A stretch of 64,000 nucleotides of DNA from an uncultured Clostridium sp. (GCA_900553405.1 USDF01000001.1:4089-68088); one strand, 5' to 3'; shown: positions 28,382 through 37,295, counted from the stretch's first letter. Numbers and translations: made by a program. The notes: generated by a model not told the origin, from the sequence alone.

Positions 28382-30416
28382 GTTATCATTAAAAAATATT
28401 AGTAAGAGTATAAAGGATTATGCCATCTATTTCTTTACTCTGATACTAGGTGTTGCAATTTTTTATGTGTTCAATGCAATAGATGATCAGTCAGTTATGA
28501 TGAAGGTATCATCAACAACAGCAGAAATAATAAAACTTATGACCAATGTTCTTTCTGGTGTTAGCGTGTTTGTATCTATAATATTAGCGTTTTTAATTGT
28601 TTATGCAAGTAGATTCTTAATAAAAAGAAGAAATAAAGAATTTGGAGTTTATTTAACGCTTGGAATGAGCAAAAAGAAAATATCCTTAATATTATTTATT
28701 GAAACATTAATAATAGGTATAGTTTCATTGGTAGTTGGTTTAGGAATAGGTTTTTTATTATCACAATTGATGAGTATTTTGGTTGCTAATATGTTTGAAG
28801 CAGATTTAACTAGATTTCAATTCGTATTTTCACCAAATGCTTGTATTAAAACTTTGATTTATTTTAGTATTATGTATTTTGTAGTTATGATATTTAATAC
28901 TATAAATATTAGTAAATGTAAATTGATAGATTTAATGCATTCTAACAAAAAATCTGAAAAAATAAAATTAAAAAATCCATTGTTTTGTACAATAGTGTTT
29001 ATTATTTCTTGTATAGCATTAGGATTTGCTTATTATCAGGTTACTGGTGGTATTGAGAAAATGACTTATGCAAATAGTATTTTTGTTCCTATAGGAATAG
29101 GTGCTGTTTCAACTTTCTTTGTGTTTTGGTCTTTATCGGGATTGCTTTTAAAAATATTTATAAGTATGAAGAACACTTATTATAAAGGGTTAAATAGTTT
29201 CACCCTTAGACAGTTTTCAAGTAAAATAAATACTATGACTTTTTCGATGACAATAATATGTTTGATGTTATTTATAACGATTTGCGTGTTATCGAGTGCA
29301 ATGTCTATGAAAATATCTATGACAAATAATTTGAAAAAACTGGCTCCAGCAGATGTTCAAATTGGTAAGTTTATAAATGTAACTAATTATGAGTATTATT
29401 CTGAAAAACAAATAGAAGATTCAAAAATCTCAATATATGATACACTTGAAAATTTAGGCTATGATGTAGATAACAAACTTAAAGATATAGTAAAACTTGA
29501 TGTTTATAACTTTGATAATATTGACTTAAAAACCAGTATTGGCTCTTACTATGATATTGCAAAGGATGAATATCCTTTAATGCCATACAATAAGAAGGAA
29601 AGTATTGTAAAGATAAGTGATTACAACAAAATTGCAAAATTGTTTGGACTAAAAGAATATACATTAAATGATGATGAATATTTTATTGTTGCTAATTATT
29701 CAGAATATGTAGAATTCAGGAATGAGGGACTTAAGGTAGATACAATACTTAATATAAATGAAAAGAAATTAAAACCAAAATATGATAGTTGTGTAGAAGG
29801 TTTTATTGCAATGAATTCAACATATTCAAATCTGGGAATTTTTGTTGTTCCTGATAATGCAGTAAATGATTCAATGAAAAAATATGAATATTTAACTGCT
29901 AATTATAATGTTACAGATATAAATGAGAAAAATCTTTCGGAAAAAGAGTTAAGTGAAATTTGCAAAGAAAATTCTAATAATACTGTTATTGATTTTGATT
30001 CTAAAATGACAATTAAAGAAAATAGTATTGGACTAGGTGCAATGGTTACCTTTATAGGATTATACTTAGGTATTATATTCTTAATTTCTTGTGCTGCAAT
30101 TCTAGCACTTAAAGAATTATCGGAATCAAGTGATAATGTAGAAAAGTTTAATATGCTAAGAAAAATAGGCGTAGATGAAAAAATGATTAATAAAGCATTG
30201 TTTAGACAAATTGGTATATTTTTTATGTTTCCGTTATTAGTTGCAATTATACATTCTATATTTGGAATTAAATTTTGTAATTATTTGTTAAGTGCCTTTG
30301 GAGCCGCTAATTTAGTATCATCAATAATTGGTGTTGCAATATTTATTGTTGCGATTTATGGAGGATACTTCTTAGTAACTTATATTTGCAGTAAAAATAT
30401 AATTAAGGAAAAATAA
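28371..30416 (+). CDS. FtsX-type ABC permease, BceB-like
   Basis: 681 aa with about ten membrane helices and a large extracellular domain (residues about 320-540) between helices 7 and 8, the diagnostic BceB layout. The N-terminal four-helix FtsX repeat includes FGVYLTLGMSKKKISLILFIETLIIG, and the C-terminal repeat includes EKFNMLRKIGVDEKMINKALFRQIGIFFMF. With BceA it frees lipid II cycle intermediates from peptide antibiotics such as bacitracin and also signals to the kinase. Which peptide is targeted is not readable. Confidence 0.88.
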   Translation: MLFKLSLKNISKSIKDYAIYFFTLILGVAIFYVFNAIDDQSVMMKVSSTTAEIIKLMTNVLSGVSVFVSIILAFLIVYASRFLIKRRNKEFGVYLTLGMSKKKISLILFIETLIIGIVSLVVGLGIGFLLSQLMSILVANMFEADLTRFQFVFSPNACIKTLIYFSIMYFVVMIFNTINISKCKLIDLMHSNKKSEKIKLKNPLFCTIVFIISCIALGFAYYQVTGGIEKMTYANSIFVPIGIGAVSTFFVFWSLSGLLLKIFISMKNTYYKGLNSFTLRQFSSKINTMTFSMTIICLMLFITICVLSSAMSMKISMTNNLKKLAPADVQIGKFINVTNYEYYSEKQIEDSKISIYDTLENLGYDVDNKLKDIVKLDVYNFDNIDLKTSIGSYYDIAKDEYPLMPYNKKESIVKISDYNKIAKLFGLKEYTLNDDEYFIVANYSEYVEFRNEGLKVDTILNINEKKLKPKYDSCVEGFIAMNSTYSNLGIFVVPDNAVNDSMKKYEYLTANYNVTDINEKNLSEKELSEICKENSNNTVIDFDSKMTIKENSIGLGAMVTFIGLYLGIIFLISCAAILALKELSESSDNVEKFNMLRKIGVDEKMINKALFRQIGIFFMFPLLVAIIHSIFGIKFCNYLLSAFGAANLVSSIIGVAIFIVAIYGGYFLVTYICSKNIIKEK

Positions 30417-30725
30417 TATATCTGATAAAACGATATCTCAGTAGTTTAACTAATCTTAATATATAGTATATAATTATGAACAGAAAAAAACACAAATGTA
30501 TGATTTTCCAATTCGCACAATTTATTGAACTTTGAAATATGGTATAATGATGGCAGTGAACGGATGTGGACGGTGTCCACAATTTGTCCACAGTAGAGAA
30601 ATATTTATAATATAAATAGTACAGATAATACAAATAATATAGATGTTACCTAGTCTGGAAAAGCCTGAAATACAGGTAATATTATAAATACAAATAATAC
30701 AGATAATATGGGAGTACAAAGTTCT
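30417..30725. other. Noncoding right arm of the integrated element
   Basis: No convincing gene. It contains TGTGGAC at 30565-30571, TGTCCAC at 30574-30580 and TTGTCCAC at 30584-30591, matching the left-end arm repeats, then short AT-rich tandem-like units (AATAATACAGATAATA) before the right repeat. Confidence 0.55.
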
Positions 30726-30773
30726 TGTGGTTCAGGAAAAAAATATAAAAACTGCTGTGGTAAAAATCAGTAA
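30726..30773 (+). pseudogene. Displaced original 3' end of secA (attR)
   Basis: Reads TGT-GGT-TCA onward to [15 protein letters not shown] and stop. Bases 30729-30764 are identical to 24189-24224. It is most simply the original secA 3' end cut off by the element; the element supplies a slightly different end (CCGK, stop) to the current secA. Confidence 0.75.
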
Positions 30774-30859
30774 TATCAACCTATCTTGTAACAAAAAAAG
30801 ATACTTAAAGCAACAGAAAATAAAGATTAAGATAGTTAAATTTTATCTAAAAAGGAAGG

Positions 30860-30889
30860 AAACCAGAGATTGTTAATCTCTGGTTTTTT
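30860..30889 (+). terminator. Rho-independent terminator (likely ancestral secA terminator)
   Basis: AACCAGAGATT (30861-30871) pairs with AATCTCTGGTT (30875-30885) followed by T residues. Confidence 0.85.
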
Positions 30890-30938
30890 GCCCCTATGTT
30901 AGCTCTCTTTATTATTGTAGAAAAAGTGTCAAAAATGA

Positions 30939-30967
30939 TTGACAAATGTTACAAAACCCATTATAAT
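30939..30967 (+). promoter_or_regulatory. Consensus sigma-A promoter for the PurC/PurA-like cassette
   Basis: TTGACA (30939-30944), 17-bp spacer, TATAAT (30962-30967). This is the best promoter in the window and drives the kinase-fragment, PurC-like and PurA-like genes. Confidence 0.8.
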
Positions 30968-31032
30968 ACTTATGTTAACTGTAAAAAATGCCCATGAAAA
31001 ATAATAGGCACCACAAACGAAAGGAGAATTTT

Positions 31033-31408
31033 ATGCCAGAAGATTTTAGACATGAGCAAATTAAAGAATTAATACAAAATAGTAATTCTTACTGCTTTAG
31101 TAGATAACTTAGCGGAAGGAAAAGAACAGGCTTTAAAAGTAATAAAAGCTTGGAAACCATTTCCGGATATACTGTTTTATTGCAAAATTGATGCAGTAAC
31201 AGCATATGAAAGAAATAAGCTGAGAGCAAATCATGATGAATTTGAAGATTTAGAATCATTAAAGTATTATGAAGAAAAATACGAAGAAGCAGTTAAATTT
31301 TTGAGAGAAAACACTAACCTGAGAATTGTTGAACTGGATACTTCAGATTCGATGCAGGAAAGTGTAAACAAAGTAAAGGAGACAGTAGAACATGAAGGAC
31401 TTAATTAA
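31033..31408 (+). pseudogene. Broken nucleoside/nucleotide kinase-like gene
   Basis: A ribosome site GAAAGGAGAA and ATG start a 24-codon frame (MPEDFRHEQIKELIQNS...) that stops at once. A second frame from about 31093 reads ILTALVDNLAEGKEQALKVIKAWKPFPDILFYCKIDAVTAYERNK...NLRIVELDTSDSMQESVNKVKETVEHEGLN. Its PDILFYCKIDAVTAYER part resembles the C-terminal half of thymidylate kinase-type enzymes. The P-loop half is missing, so the gene looks deleted and frameshifted. No CGG is involved. It overlaps the PurC-like start by 17 bp. Confidence 0.5.
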
Positions 31409-32207
31409 AAAATATCAGTATTTAAAGGAAATTGACTTCTCAAAATTAGAAGTCATTGCAGATGGAAAATCTAAAACAATATATGCTTTGGATGATGAAA
31501 CTGCAATTATGTTTTACAAGCCACATCTTAGAAGTGTAACCAATAAACGTGAAGGTGTTATCGAAGGCACAGATGTGTACCGGATGTATGCAACAATGTT
31601 TTTCTTAAATCTTATGGAGGAAAATAATATTCCAACAGAAAGAGTTGTAGACAGAATCTTCAACATCAATGGAAAATTGGCAATTTTAATAAAACGTTGC
31701 CAACCAATTCCACTTGAATGGACTAGAAGATATTATGCGGCAGGCTCAATTGTGAGACTTTTCCCGATTTTCGTTAAAGATGGACAGAAATTTGATCCAC
31801 CACTTAATAAGTATGACGCAAAAATTGATGTCAGCTTAACAGGTGGAATTGATGATCCGACAATGAACGAAAGCTATATTACAGGACTTCATCTTATGAC
31901 TAAGGAACAATTTGATGAAGCAGACAAGATGCTTTCAAAAATCGGAGATATTTTAAGAACTGTCTACGAAGATGCCGGAATCAAGCTGGTTGACTTGAAA
32001 ATGGAGTTTGGAATTCTGAATGAGAGAATCATATTAATAGACGAACTCAGTCAGGACTGTATGAGAGCAAATGATATGGTAACGGGAGAAACTCTTACTA
32101 AAGATGCTTACAGGCAGTGGAAAACTCCAGAAGAAGTATTATCAACTTATGAAACATTCTTAAAAAGAATGTGCCCAAAATACAAAGATTTAGTGGTAAC
32201 CTTATAA
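31392..32207 (+). CDS. SAICAR synthetase-like protein (PurC family)
   Basis: 271 aa with PurC fold signatures: GKSKTIYALDDETAIMFYKPHLRS (residues about 24-47), YYAAGSIVRLFP (about 116-127), DDPTMNE (about 154-160), GIKLVDLKMEFG (about 195-206) and DELSQDCMR. PurC couples aspartate to CAIR in purine synthesis. No other purine-pathway gene is adjacent except a PurA-like gene, and codon use is richer than the surroundings, including an in-frame CGG. It is more likely part of a specialised nucleotide pathway than the housekeeping copy, but it could be a relocated purC. Confidence 0.75.
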   Translation: MKDLIKKYQYLKEIDFSKLEVIADGKSKTIYALDDETAIMFYKPHLRSVTNKREGVIEGTDVYRMYATMFFLNLMEENNIPTERVVDRIFNINGKLAILIKRCQPIPLEWTRRYYAAGSIVRLFPIFVKDGQKFDPPLNKYDAKIDVSLTGGIDDPTMNESYITGLHLMTKEQFDEADKMLSKIGDILRTVYEDAGIKLVDLKMEFGILNERIILIDELSQDCMRANDMVTGETLTKDAYRQWKTPEEVLSTYETFLKRMCPKYKDLVVTL

Positions 32208-32253
32208 CGAAATATTTTAATAAAAATCAAAGTTTCATAGAAAGGACAAAATC

Positions 32254-33549
32254 ATGAAAGTAGACGTTATTGTAGGTGGTTTATATGGAGATGAAGAAAA
32301 GGGCAAGATTGTGAGCTACTTGGGAAATGAAAACAATTATGATTATGTTTTCCGGGTTAATGCTTCAACGAATGCAAGTCATTGTGTGCAGTTAGAAGGA
32401 AGTGATGACATCATTGTTACAAAGCAGCTTCCATCAGTTTTCTTTAATGATGATGTGAAGTTTGTTGTAGGACCGGGCGCAGTTCTAAACTTGAAAGCCT
32501 TAAAGGAAGAAGTTTATTCAAGGCCGGATGATTTAATGAATAAGGTAAGCATTGCATCAACAATTTGCTTATTAATTGAGCCGTATATCGAAAAAACGGT
32601 AGGTTCTACAATTTCAAAATCGTTAGGAAGCACCAATCAGGGAACTGGAGTTGCAGTAGTTGCGCGGACAAGAAGACATTGTCTGAGGTTGTATGATGTT
32701 GCAAATTGCGTAAATGGAAAATTAACAGTTGAAGAATTAGTAGAAAAGATTATTTTTACTTCTAATGAAACTGATTTTGTATATTTTTCAAAGAAAGAAA
32801 AAGCCTATTTTTCTAAAATTGCTGAGGATTTAATTAATGAATACAAGGCAATTGTTGAGAAAATTGGAGAATTTTCTCTTGAATACACGCAGTTCTTAAA
32901 CGCTATTCCGGAAGACAGCAAAATCTTGATTGAAGGCTGTAATGGGATTATGTTAGACAATCTTCATGGATTAAATCCATACACAACAAGCGCATCAACA
33001 GCAGTAAATGCATTAATGAATGGAGCAAACATTTCTCCATACCATTTGAATGATACATATATCATTTGTACAGGTTACTTTTGCTGCCTCAATAAAAGAC
33101 CATTTTTAACAGAGATGGAAGAGGAAGATGCAGAGAAAATCTATATTAACAATGATGAAGTAGATAATGCAGAAGGTATGAAGAGAAGAATTGGGTGGTT
33201 TGATTTACCAACATTAAAAAAAGCACTTACAGGGCATGAAGGTGCAAAGCTGGTCATCAACAAGCTTGATATTATGAAAGACTTGGAAAAAGTAAAGATT
33301 TGCACAGAATACCGCCTTTCAGATGGAAGAACGGTAGAATATATGCCGGACAACTTAATGGAATTACAAGGAGCAGTACCAGTCTACCGTGAATTTGATG
33401 GCTGGGGAGATATCTCTCAAGCAACTTGCAAGGACGAATTACCAGAAGCCTTATTGGAATTTTTATCATATGTGGAAAAAGAAACACATTTTAAAATTGC
33501 TTTTGTAGGAAATGGTAGAGGACAGAATTCACTCATAAAGATGTTATAA
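32254..33549 (+). CDS. Divergent adenylosuccinate synthetase-like protein (PurA family)
   Basis: 431 aa. The N-terminal GTP/IMP loop is GGLYGDEEKGKIV (canonical G-DEGKGK; catalytic Asp kept), the NASH segment keeps the catalytic His, ILIEGCNGIMLD and HGLNPYTTSAS match the canonical EGAQGTLLD and HGTYPFVTSS, and RRIGWFDLPTLKKAL matches RRCGWFD. The usual IMP loop TTGRGIGPAY is replaced by GSTNQGTGVAVV, so the substrate may differ. Like PurC it ligates aspartate to a nucleotide. Two in-frame CGG codons, one at a conserved Arg position (VFRVN), suggest CGG means Arg here. Confidence 0.75.
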   Translation: MKVDVIVGGLYGDEEKGKIVSYLGNENNYDYVFRVNASTNASHCVQLEGSDDIIVTKQLPSVFFNDDVKFVVGPGAVLNLKALKEEVYSRPDDLMNKVSIASTICLLIEPYIEKTVGSTISKSLGSTNQGTGVAVVARTRRHCLRLYDVANCVNGKLTVEELVEKIIFTSNETDFVYFSKKEKAYFSKIAEDLINEYKAIVEKIGEFSLEYTQFLNAIPEDSKILIEGCNGIMLDNLHGLNPYTTSASTAVNALMNGANISPYHLNDTYIICTGYFCCLNKRPFLTEMEEEDAEKIYINNDEVDNAEGMKRRIGWFDLPTLKKALTGHEGAKLVINKLDIMKDLEKVKICTEYRLSDGRTVEYMPDNLMELQGAVPVYREFDGWGDISQATCKDELPEALLEFLSYVEKETHFKIAFVGNGRGQNSLIKML

Positions 33550-33560
33550 TAACTATAAAA

Positions 33561-33595
33561 AACAAACAGACTCAAATTGGGTCTGTTTGTTTTTG
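33561..33595 (+). terminator. Rho-independent terminator
   Basis: CAAACAGAC (33563-33571) pairs with GTCTGTTTG (33581-33589), followed by a T-run, ending the PurC/PurA-like operon. Confidence 0.85.
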
Positions 33596-33671
33596 TTTTG
33601 AAAATTAAGATTGTCTATTTTTTCATATTTCTTCTTTATAAAAATTTCTAAATAATTTTTTATAAAATCAC

Positions 33672-33701
33672 TTGACAATTGAATATACATTCAACTATAA
33701 T
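33672..33701 (+). promoter_or_regulatory. Promoter with embedded ArsR-type operator
   Basis: TTGACA (33672-33677) and TATAAT (33696-33701) with an 18-bp spacer. The spacer holds the perfect inverted repeat TTGAATATACATTCAA (33679-33694); related TTGAGTATC..TTCAA and TTGAATATAAT units follow. This is the expected place for repression by the ArsR protein encoded next. Confidence 0.8.
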
Positions 33702-33775
33702 AAATTTACAGTTGAGTATCAATTCAATTATTGTTGAATATAATATAAAAAATACAAAAGAAAGAAGGGAAAAAC

Positions 33776-34135
33776 ATGTCAAAAAATGAGTTCATATGTG
33801 ATTGTAATGTTATTCATCAAGATGTAGTTGCAAGCACAAAAGAAAAGATGACAGATGAATATTTATTTAGTAAACTTGCAGAATTTTTTAAAATACTAGG
33901 AGATATAACAAGAGCTAAAATATTATTTGCATTAGATCAAAATGAAATGTGTGTATGTGATATAGCAAACGTGCTTGGAATGACCAAATCATCAATATCA
34001 CATCAGCTTGGAACATTAAGAAGATCTGGAATAGTAAAATGTAGAAAACAAGGAAAAGAAGTATATTATATGTTAGATGATGAACATGTAAGTAGATTAT
34101 TCGAGTTAGGAATAGAGCATATAGAACATAAATAA
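33776..34135 (+). CDS. ArsR/SmtB-family metal-responsive repressor (CadC-like)
   Basis: 119 aa winged helix regulator. The N-terminal ICDCNVIHQD cysteines and the ALDQNEMCVCDIANVLGMTKSSISHQLGTLRRSGIVKCRKQGKEVYYMLDD core follow CadC/CzrA. The C-D-C pair and ELCVCD-like motif form the alpha-3N metal site; the C-terminal HVSRLFELGIEHIEH can form the alpha-5 site. It likely represses its own operon (HMA protein and P-type ATPase) until Cd, Pb or Zn binds. Confidence 0.88.
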   Translation: MSKNEFICDCNVIHQDVVASTKEKMTDEYLFSKLAEFFKILGDITRAKILFALDQNEMCVCDIANVLGMTKSSISHQLGTLRRSGIVKCRKQGKEVYYMLDDEHVSRLFELGIEHIEHK

Positions 34136-34201
34136 AAGCTATTTATGAGTTAAAAAGTAGTCAGTAAGTTTAAAAGTAAAAAATGAAAGGAAGGATTTAT
34201 T

Positions 34202-34423
34202 ATGAAAAAAGTATTAAAATTAGAAGGATTAGATTGCGCAAATTGTGCAGCAGAATTAGAAAATAGAATAAACAAAGTAGAAGGAGTAGAAAACGTATCT
34301 GTTAGTTTCATGACACAAAGATTAACTTTTGAATGTAATGAAGAAATATTAGAAGAAAAATTAAAAGAAATTAAGAAAATAATAAAGAAAGAAGAACCAG
34401 ACGTTGAAGTTGAAGAAATCTAA
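34202..34423 (+). CDS. Heavy-metal-associated (HMA) domain protein
   Basis: 73 aa, a single ferredoxin-like HMA domain with metal motif GLDCANCA (residues about 9-16). This matches the detached N-terminal domain of a CadA-type ATPase, since the ATPase that follows lacks one. It probably delivers or regulates metal for the pump. Glu-rich C-terminus. Confidence 0.85.
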   Translation: MKKVLKLEGLDCANCAAELENRINKVEGVENVSVSFMTQRLTFECNEEILEEKLKEIKKIIKKEEPDVEVEEI

Positions 34424-34530
34424 CTGAAATAAATGTTATTAGATATTTGTTTAACAAATGATTAAAATTCAAAAAGAAAGAGTGTGTATTTTTAATTTAT
34501 ATAATACACATTAAATGAGGAATTTATAGA

Positions 34531-36369
34531 ATGAAAAAAAGAGCAAGAAAAATTATAATAGCATTAGTTTTGTTTGCAATTGCATTATTAATACCATTTT
34601 CATATGAATGGATAAATAATGTGATATTTATTGCAAGTTATTTAATAGTTGGTTTAGAAATAGTATTAAAAGCAATAAGAAATATAACAAGAGGAAAAGT
34701 ATTTGATGAAAATTTTCTTATGGCAATAGCAACTATAGGAGCATTTGCAGTAGGCGAATTTCCAGAAGCAGCAACAGTTATGATACTTTATCAAATAGGC
34801 GAATTGTTCCAAAGTTATGCAGTAGATAAATCAAGAAAATCTATATCAAGTTTAATGGATATTAGACCAGATTATACAAATGTAAAAAGAGAAAATGAAG
34901 TTTTAAAAGTTTCACCAGAAGAAGTAAAAATAGGAGAACTAATCGTAGTAAAACCAGGAGAAAAAATTCCATTAGATGGAGTTATCGAAGAAGGAAAATC
35001 TATGTTAGATACTTCAAGTTTAACAGGGGAATCTATGCCACAAGACGTAAATATAGGAGACAACGTTTTAAGTGGATGTATAAATAAAAGTGGATTATTA
35101 ACAATAAAAGTAACAAAAGAATTTGGAGAGTCTACAGTAAGCAAAATACTAGATTTAGTAGAAAATGCAAGTAGTAAAAAATCAAAATCTGAAAACTTTA
35201 TTACTAAATTCGCTAAATATTATACTCCAGCTGTAGTAATAATAGCAGTAATTTTAGCTGTTGTACCACCAATTATTATAAAAGATGCCGTATTTACAGA
35301 TTGGTTATATAGAGCTTTAACATTTTTAGTAGTATCATGCCCATGTGCACTTGTAATATCAATACCACTAGGATTCTTTGGAGGAATAGGTGGAGCTTCT
35401 AAAAAAGGAATATTAGTAAAAGGAAGTAATTACCTAGAAGCTTTAGCACAAACAGAAATAGTTGTATTTGATAAAACAGGTACACTAACAGAGGGAATTT
35501 TTGAAGTACAAAAAATAGAAACAGTAGATATAAAAAAAGAAGAACTTTTAGAATTAGCAGCATATGCAGAAAATCATTCAAACCATCCAATATCTTTATC
35601 TGTAAAAAATGCATATAAAAATAAAATAGATATGAAAAAAATTACAGAAACAGAGGAAATAGCAGGACTAGGAGTTAAAGCAATAATAGACGGAAAACAA
35701 GTGCTAGTTGGAAACGATAAATTAATGGAACAAGCAAAAATTAGTTATGAAAAATCAACAGATATAGGAACTATATTATATGTTGCAATAGATAACAAAT
35801 TTGCAGGATATATCGTAATTGCAGATAAAATAAAGAATGATTCTAAAAAAACAATAGAAATTTTAAAAGGAAATAACATTAAAAAAACAGTTATGCTTAC
35901 AGGAGACAAAAAACAAGTAGGCGAGCATGTAGCTGATATTTTAGGATTAGACGAAGTTTATACAGAACTACTACCAGACGGAAAAGTAAAAAAAGTAGAA
36001 GAATTATTAAAACAAAAAAGCGAAAAAGGAAAACTTGTATTTGTTGGTGATGGAATAAATGATGCACCAGTATTAGCTCTAGCAGATATAGGAATTGCAA
36101 TGGGGGGACTTGGTTCAGATGCTGCAATAGAGGCTGCAGATGTTGTAATAATGACAGACGAACCATCTAAAATAGGAAATGCAATACAAATTTCTAAAAA
36201 AACAATGAGAATAGTTCGTGAAAATATAATTTTTTCATTAGTAGTTAAAATAGCCGTATTAATTTTAAGTGCATGTGGATTATCTACAATGTGGGAAGCA
36301 GTATTCGCAGATGTAGGAGTATCTATTATAGCAATATTAAATTCATTAAGAGTATTAAGAAATAAATAA
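34531..36369 (+). CDS. Heavy-metal P1B-type ATPase (Cd/Zn/Pb exporter)
   Basis: 612 aa without an N-terminal HMA domain. The CPC metal site is in VVSCPCALVISIPLGF (residues about 269-284), the phosphorylation site DKTGTLTEG at about 315, the HP motif in NHSNHPIS, the ATP loop GDGINDAPVLALAD at about 508. CPC with downstream C-terminal ADVGVSIIAILNSLR identifies a ZntA/CadA subgroup rather than a copper pump. Repressor and HMA protein upstream complete the operon. Confidence 0.9.
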   Translation: MKKRARKIIIALVLFAIALLIPFSYEWINNVIFIASYLIVGLEIVLKAIRNITRGKVFDENFLMAIATIGAFAVGEFPEAATVMILYQIGELFQSYAVDKSRKSISSLMDIRPDYTNVKRENEVLKVSPEEVKIGELIVVKPGEKIPLDGVIEEGKSMLDTSSLTGESMPQDVNIGDNVLSGCINKSGLLTIKVTKEFGESTVSKILDLVENASSKKSKSENFITKFAKYYTPAVVIIAVILAVVPPIIIKDAVFTDWLYRALTFLVVSCPCALVISIPLGFFGGIGGASKKGILVKGSNYLEALAQTEIVVFDKTGTLTEGIFEVQKIETVDIKKEELLELAAYAENHSNHPISLSVKNAYKNKIDMKKITETEEIAGLGVKAIIDGKQVLVGNDKLMEQAKISYEKSTDIGTILYVAIDNKFAGYIVIADKIKNDSKKTIEILKGNNIKKTVMLTGDKKQVGEHVADILGLDEVYTELLPDGKVKKVEELLKQKSEKGKLVFVGDGINDAPVLALADIGIAMGGLGSDAAIEAADVVIMTDEPSKIGNAIQISKKTMRIVRENIIFSLVVKIAVLILSACGLSTMWEAVFADVGVSIIAILNSLRVLRNK

Positions 36370-36404
36370 AGGACATTTGGGAACGGGTCACTTTTGTCCT
36401 ATAC
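36369..36404. repeat. REP-like repeat family 1
   Basis: Directly after the ATPase stop. AAGGACATTTGGGAACGGGTCAC...TTTTGTCCTATACATAAAA, one of four copies in the window. Confidence 0.75.
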
Positions 36405-36406
36405 AT

Positions 36407-36437
36407 AAAATAGACGAATATAACTTCGCCTATTTTA
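36407..36437 (+). terminator. Terminator of the metal-efflux operon
   Basis: AAAATAG-A-CGAA pairs with TTCG-C-CTATTTT around a TATAAC loop. Confidence 0.7.
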
Positions 36438-36448
36438 GTGTTTATTGT

Positions 36449-36532
36449 AAACTATTAGAGATGGACCATTTTAGTTTAGTAAATTTATTATATTTTGCCC
36501 TCAAAACTAAAACGCCCCGTCACTAATAGTTT
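36449..36532. repeat. 84-bp two-armed inverted repeat
   Basis: AAACTATTAG (36449-36458) pairs with CTAATAGTTT (36523-36532), and inside it TTTTAGTTT (36469-36477) pairs with AAACTAAAA (36504-36512). The unpaired bulges are GGACCA-like and GCCCCGTCA. It lies at the 3' end of the TetR gene and may be a miniature mobile or REP-like element used as a terminator. Confidence 0.65.
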
Positions 36533-37136
36533 AGTTTAATAAATTTGCAATTAAGTCAATTACTGTGTTAGTCATTACCGTATAGTCTAGTTCACTGTGT
36601 TTATGATATACAATTTCATGGCATAAGTCATCAATCAAATTAATTGCAATGTGAACTTTTTCATACAAGTTAGCTGTATCAAATCCACTATTTGCTAGTA
36701 TATTATAAAGTGTTTTTGTCATATACATTTCATGTTCTTGAAAGAAACTAGCTATTTCTTTATCTGAATGAACCATAGCTGTAATTTCTTCGTGAGCTGA
36801 TTGTGAAAGTTTATGATTTTCTACAAATTTATCTATCATTTCTTTTAATATTTCTTTTATATTAGCTTTAGAAACAGTTTTGCCCTCAGTTATAGTAAGC
36901 ATAGGGTAGAAAATATCACCTGCGTATCTTTTAATTCCTTCAAGTAATATATCATGTTTATCATTAAAATATTGATACACAATACCAGTAGAAACACCAG
37001 CAGCTTTTGCTATTTGTGCTGTGTTTGTATTGTAGTATCCTTTATTACATATAAGCTCAAAACCAGCTTCTATAATTTTTTCTTTTTTCTCAATAGAACG
37101 TTTTTGTATAGGTTCTCTAATATCGTTAGATGTCAT
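36531..37136 (-). CDS. TetR-family transcriptional regulator
   Basis: 201 aa. The N-terminal helix-turn-helix (EKIIEAGFELICNKGYYNTNTAQIAKAAGVSTGIVYQYFNDKHDIL) is typical of TetR/AcrR. The ligand-binding part is helical and unassigned. It diverges from the ABC exporter operon at 37387, whose promoter carries long inverted repeats, so it probably represses that operon. Confidence 0.88.
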   Translation of the reverse strand: MTSNDIREPIQKRSIEKKEKIIEAGFELICNKGYYNTNTAQIAKAAGVSTGIVYQYFNDKHDILLEGIKRYAGDIFYPMLTITEGKTVSKANIKEILKEMIDKFVENHKLSQSAHEEITAMVHSDKEIASFFQEHEMYMTKTLYNILANSGFDTANLYEKVHIAINLIDDLCHEIVYHKHSELDYTVMTNTVIDLIANLLN

Positions 37137-37295
37137 GTTATCAGTCCCTTCTTTAAAAATGATATAGCTAAATTATAAGTATTAAGCAATATCAGTATAT
37201 TTAATATACATTAAAAAAGTATGTATAAAACTAAGTTCTCTAAAATTAAATTAACTATATTATAAAGGCAACAAAATAAAAAGTCAAGAAATATG

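Larger units (their letters stand above)
24189..30764. mobile_element. Degenerate integrated element in secA carrying a peptide-antibiotic resistance module
   Basis: About 6.6 kb between identical 36-bp repeats. It contains a truncated tyrosine integrase near the left end, TTGTCCAC arm-like repeats near both ends, a GT51 glycosyltransferase, a BceRS-type two-component system and a BceAB-type ABC transporter. No relaxase, replication gene, excisionase or intact integrase is present, so it is probably immobile now. The order suggests an integrative element that decayed around a selected resistance cargo. Confidence 0.75.

Noticed and set aside
31033..31408. A fourth CGG-type recoding site in the kinase-like gene
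   Set aside because: The first frame stops at TAA after 24 codons, the P-loop half is missing and no in-frame CGG lies at the junction; ordinary deletion and decay explain it better.
32254..33549. Phage-type PurZ making 2-aminoadenine nucleotide
   Set aside because: The catalytic Asp of PurA is kept in GDEEKGK, whereas PurZ, as I recall, replaces it; no DpoZ, MazZ or DatZ-like gene is nearby. The substrate remains open.
36954..37178. Plus-strand ORF opposite the TetR gene
   Set aside because: It is a shadow of the TetR coding sequence with no ribosome site.
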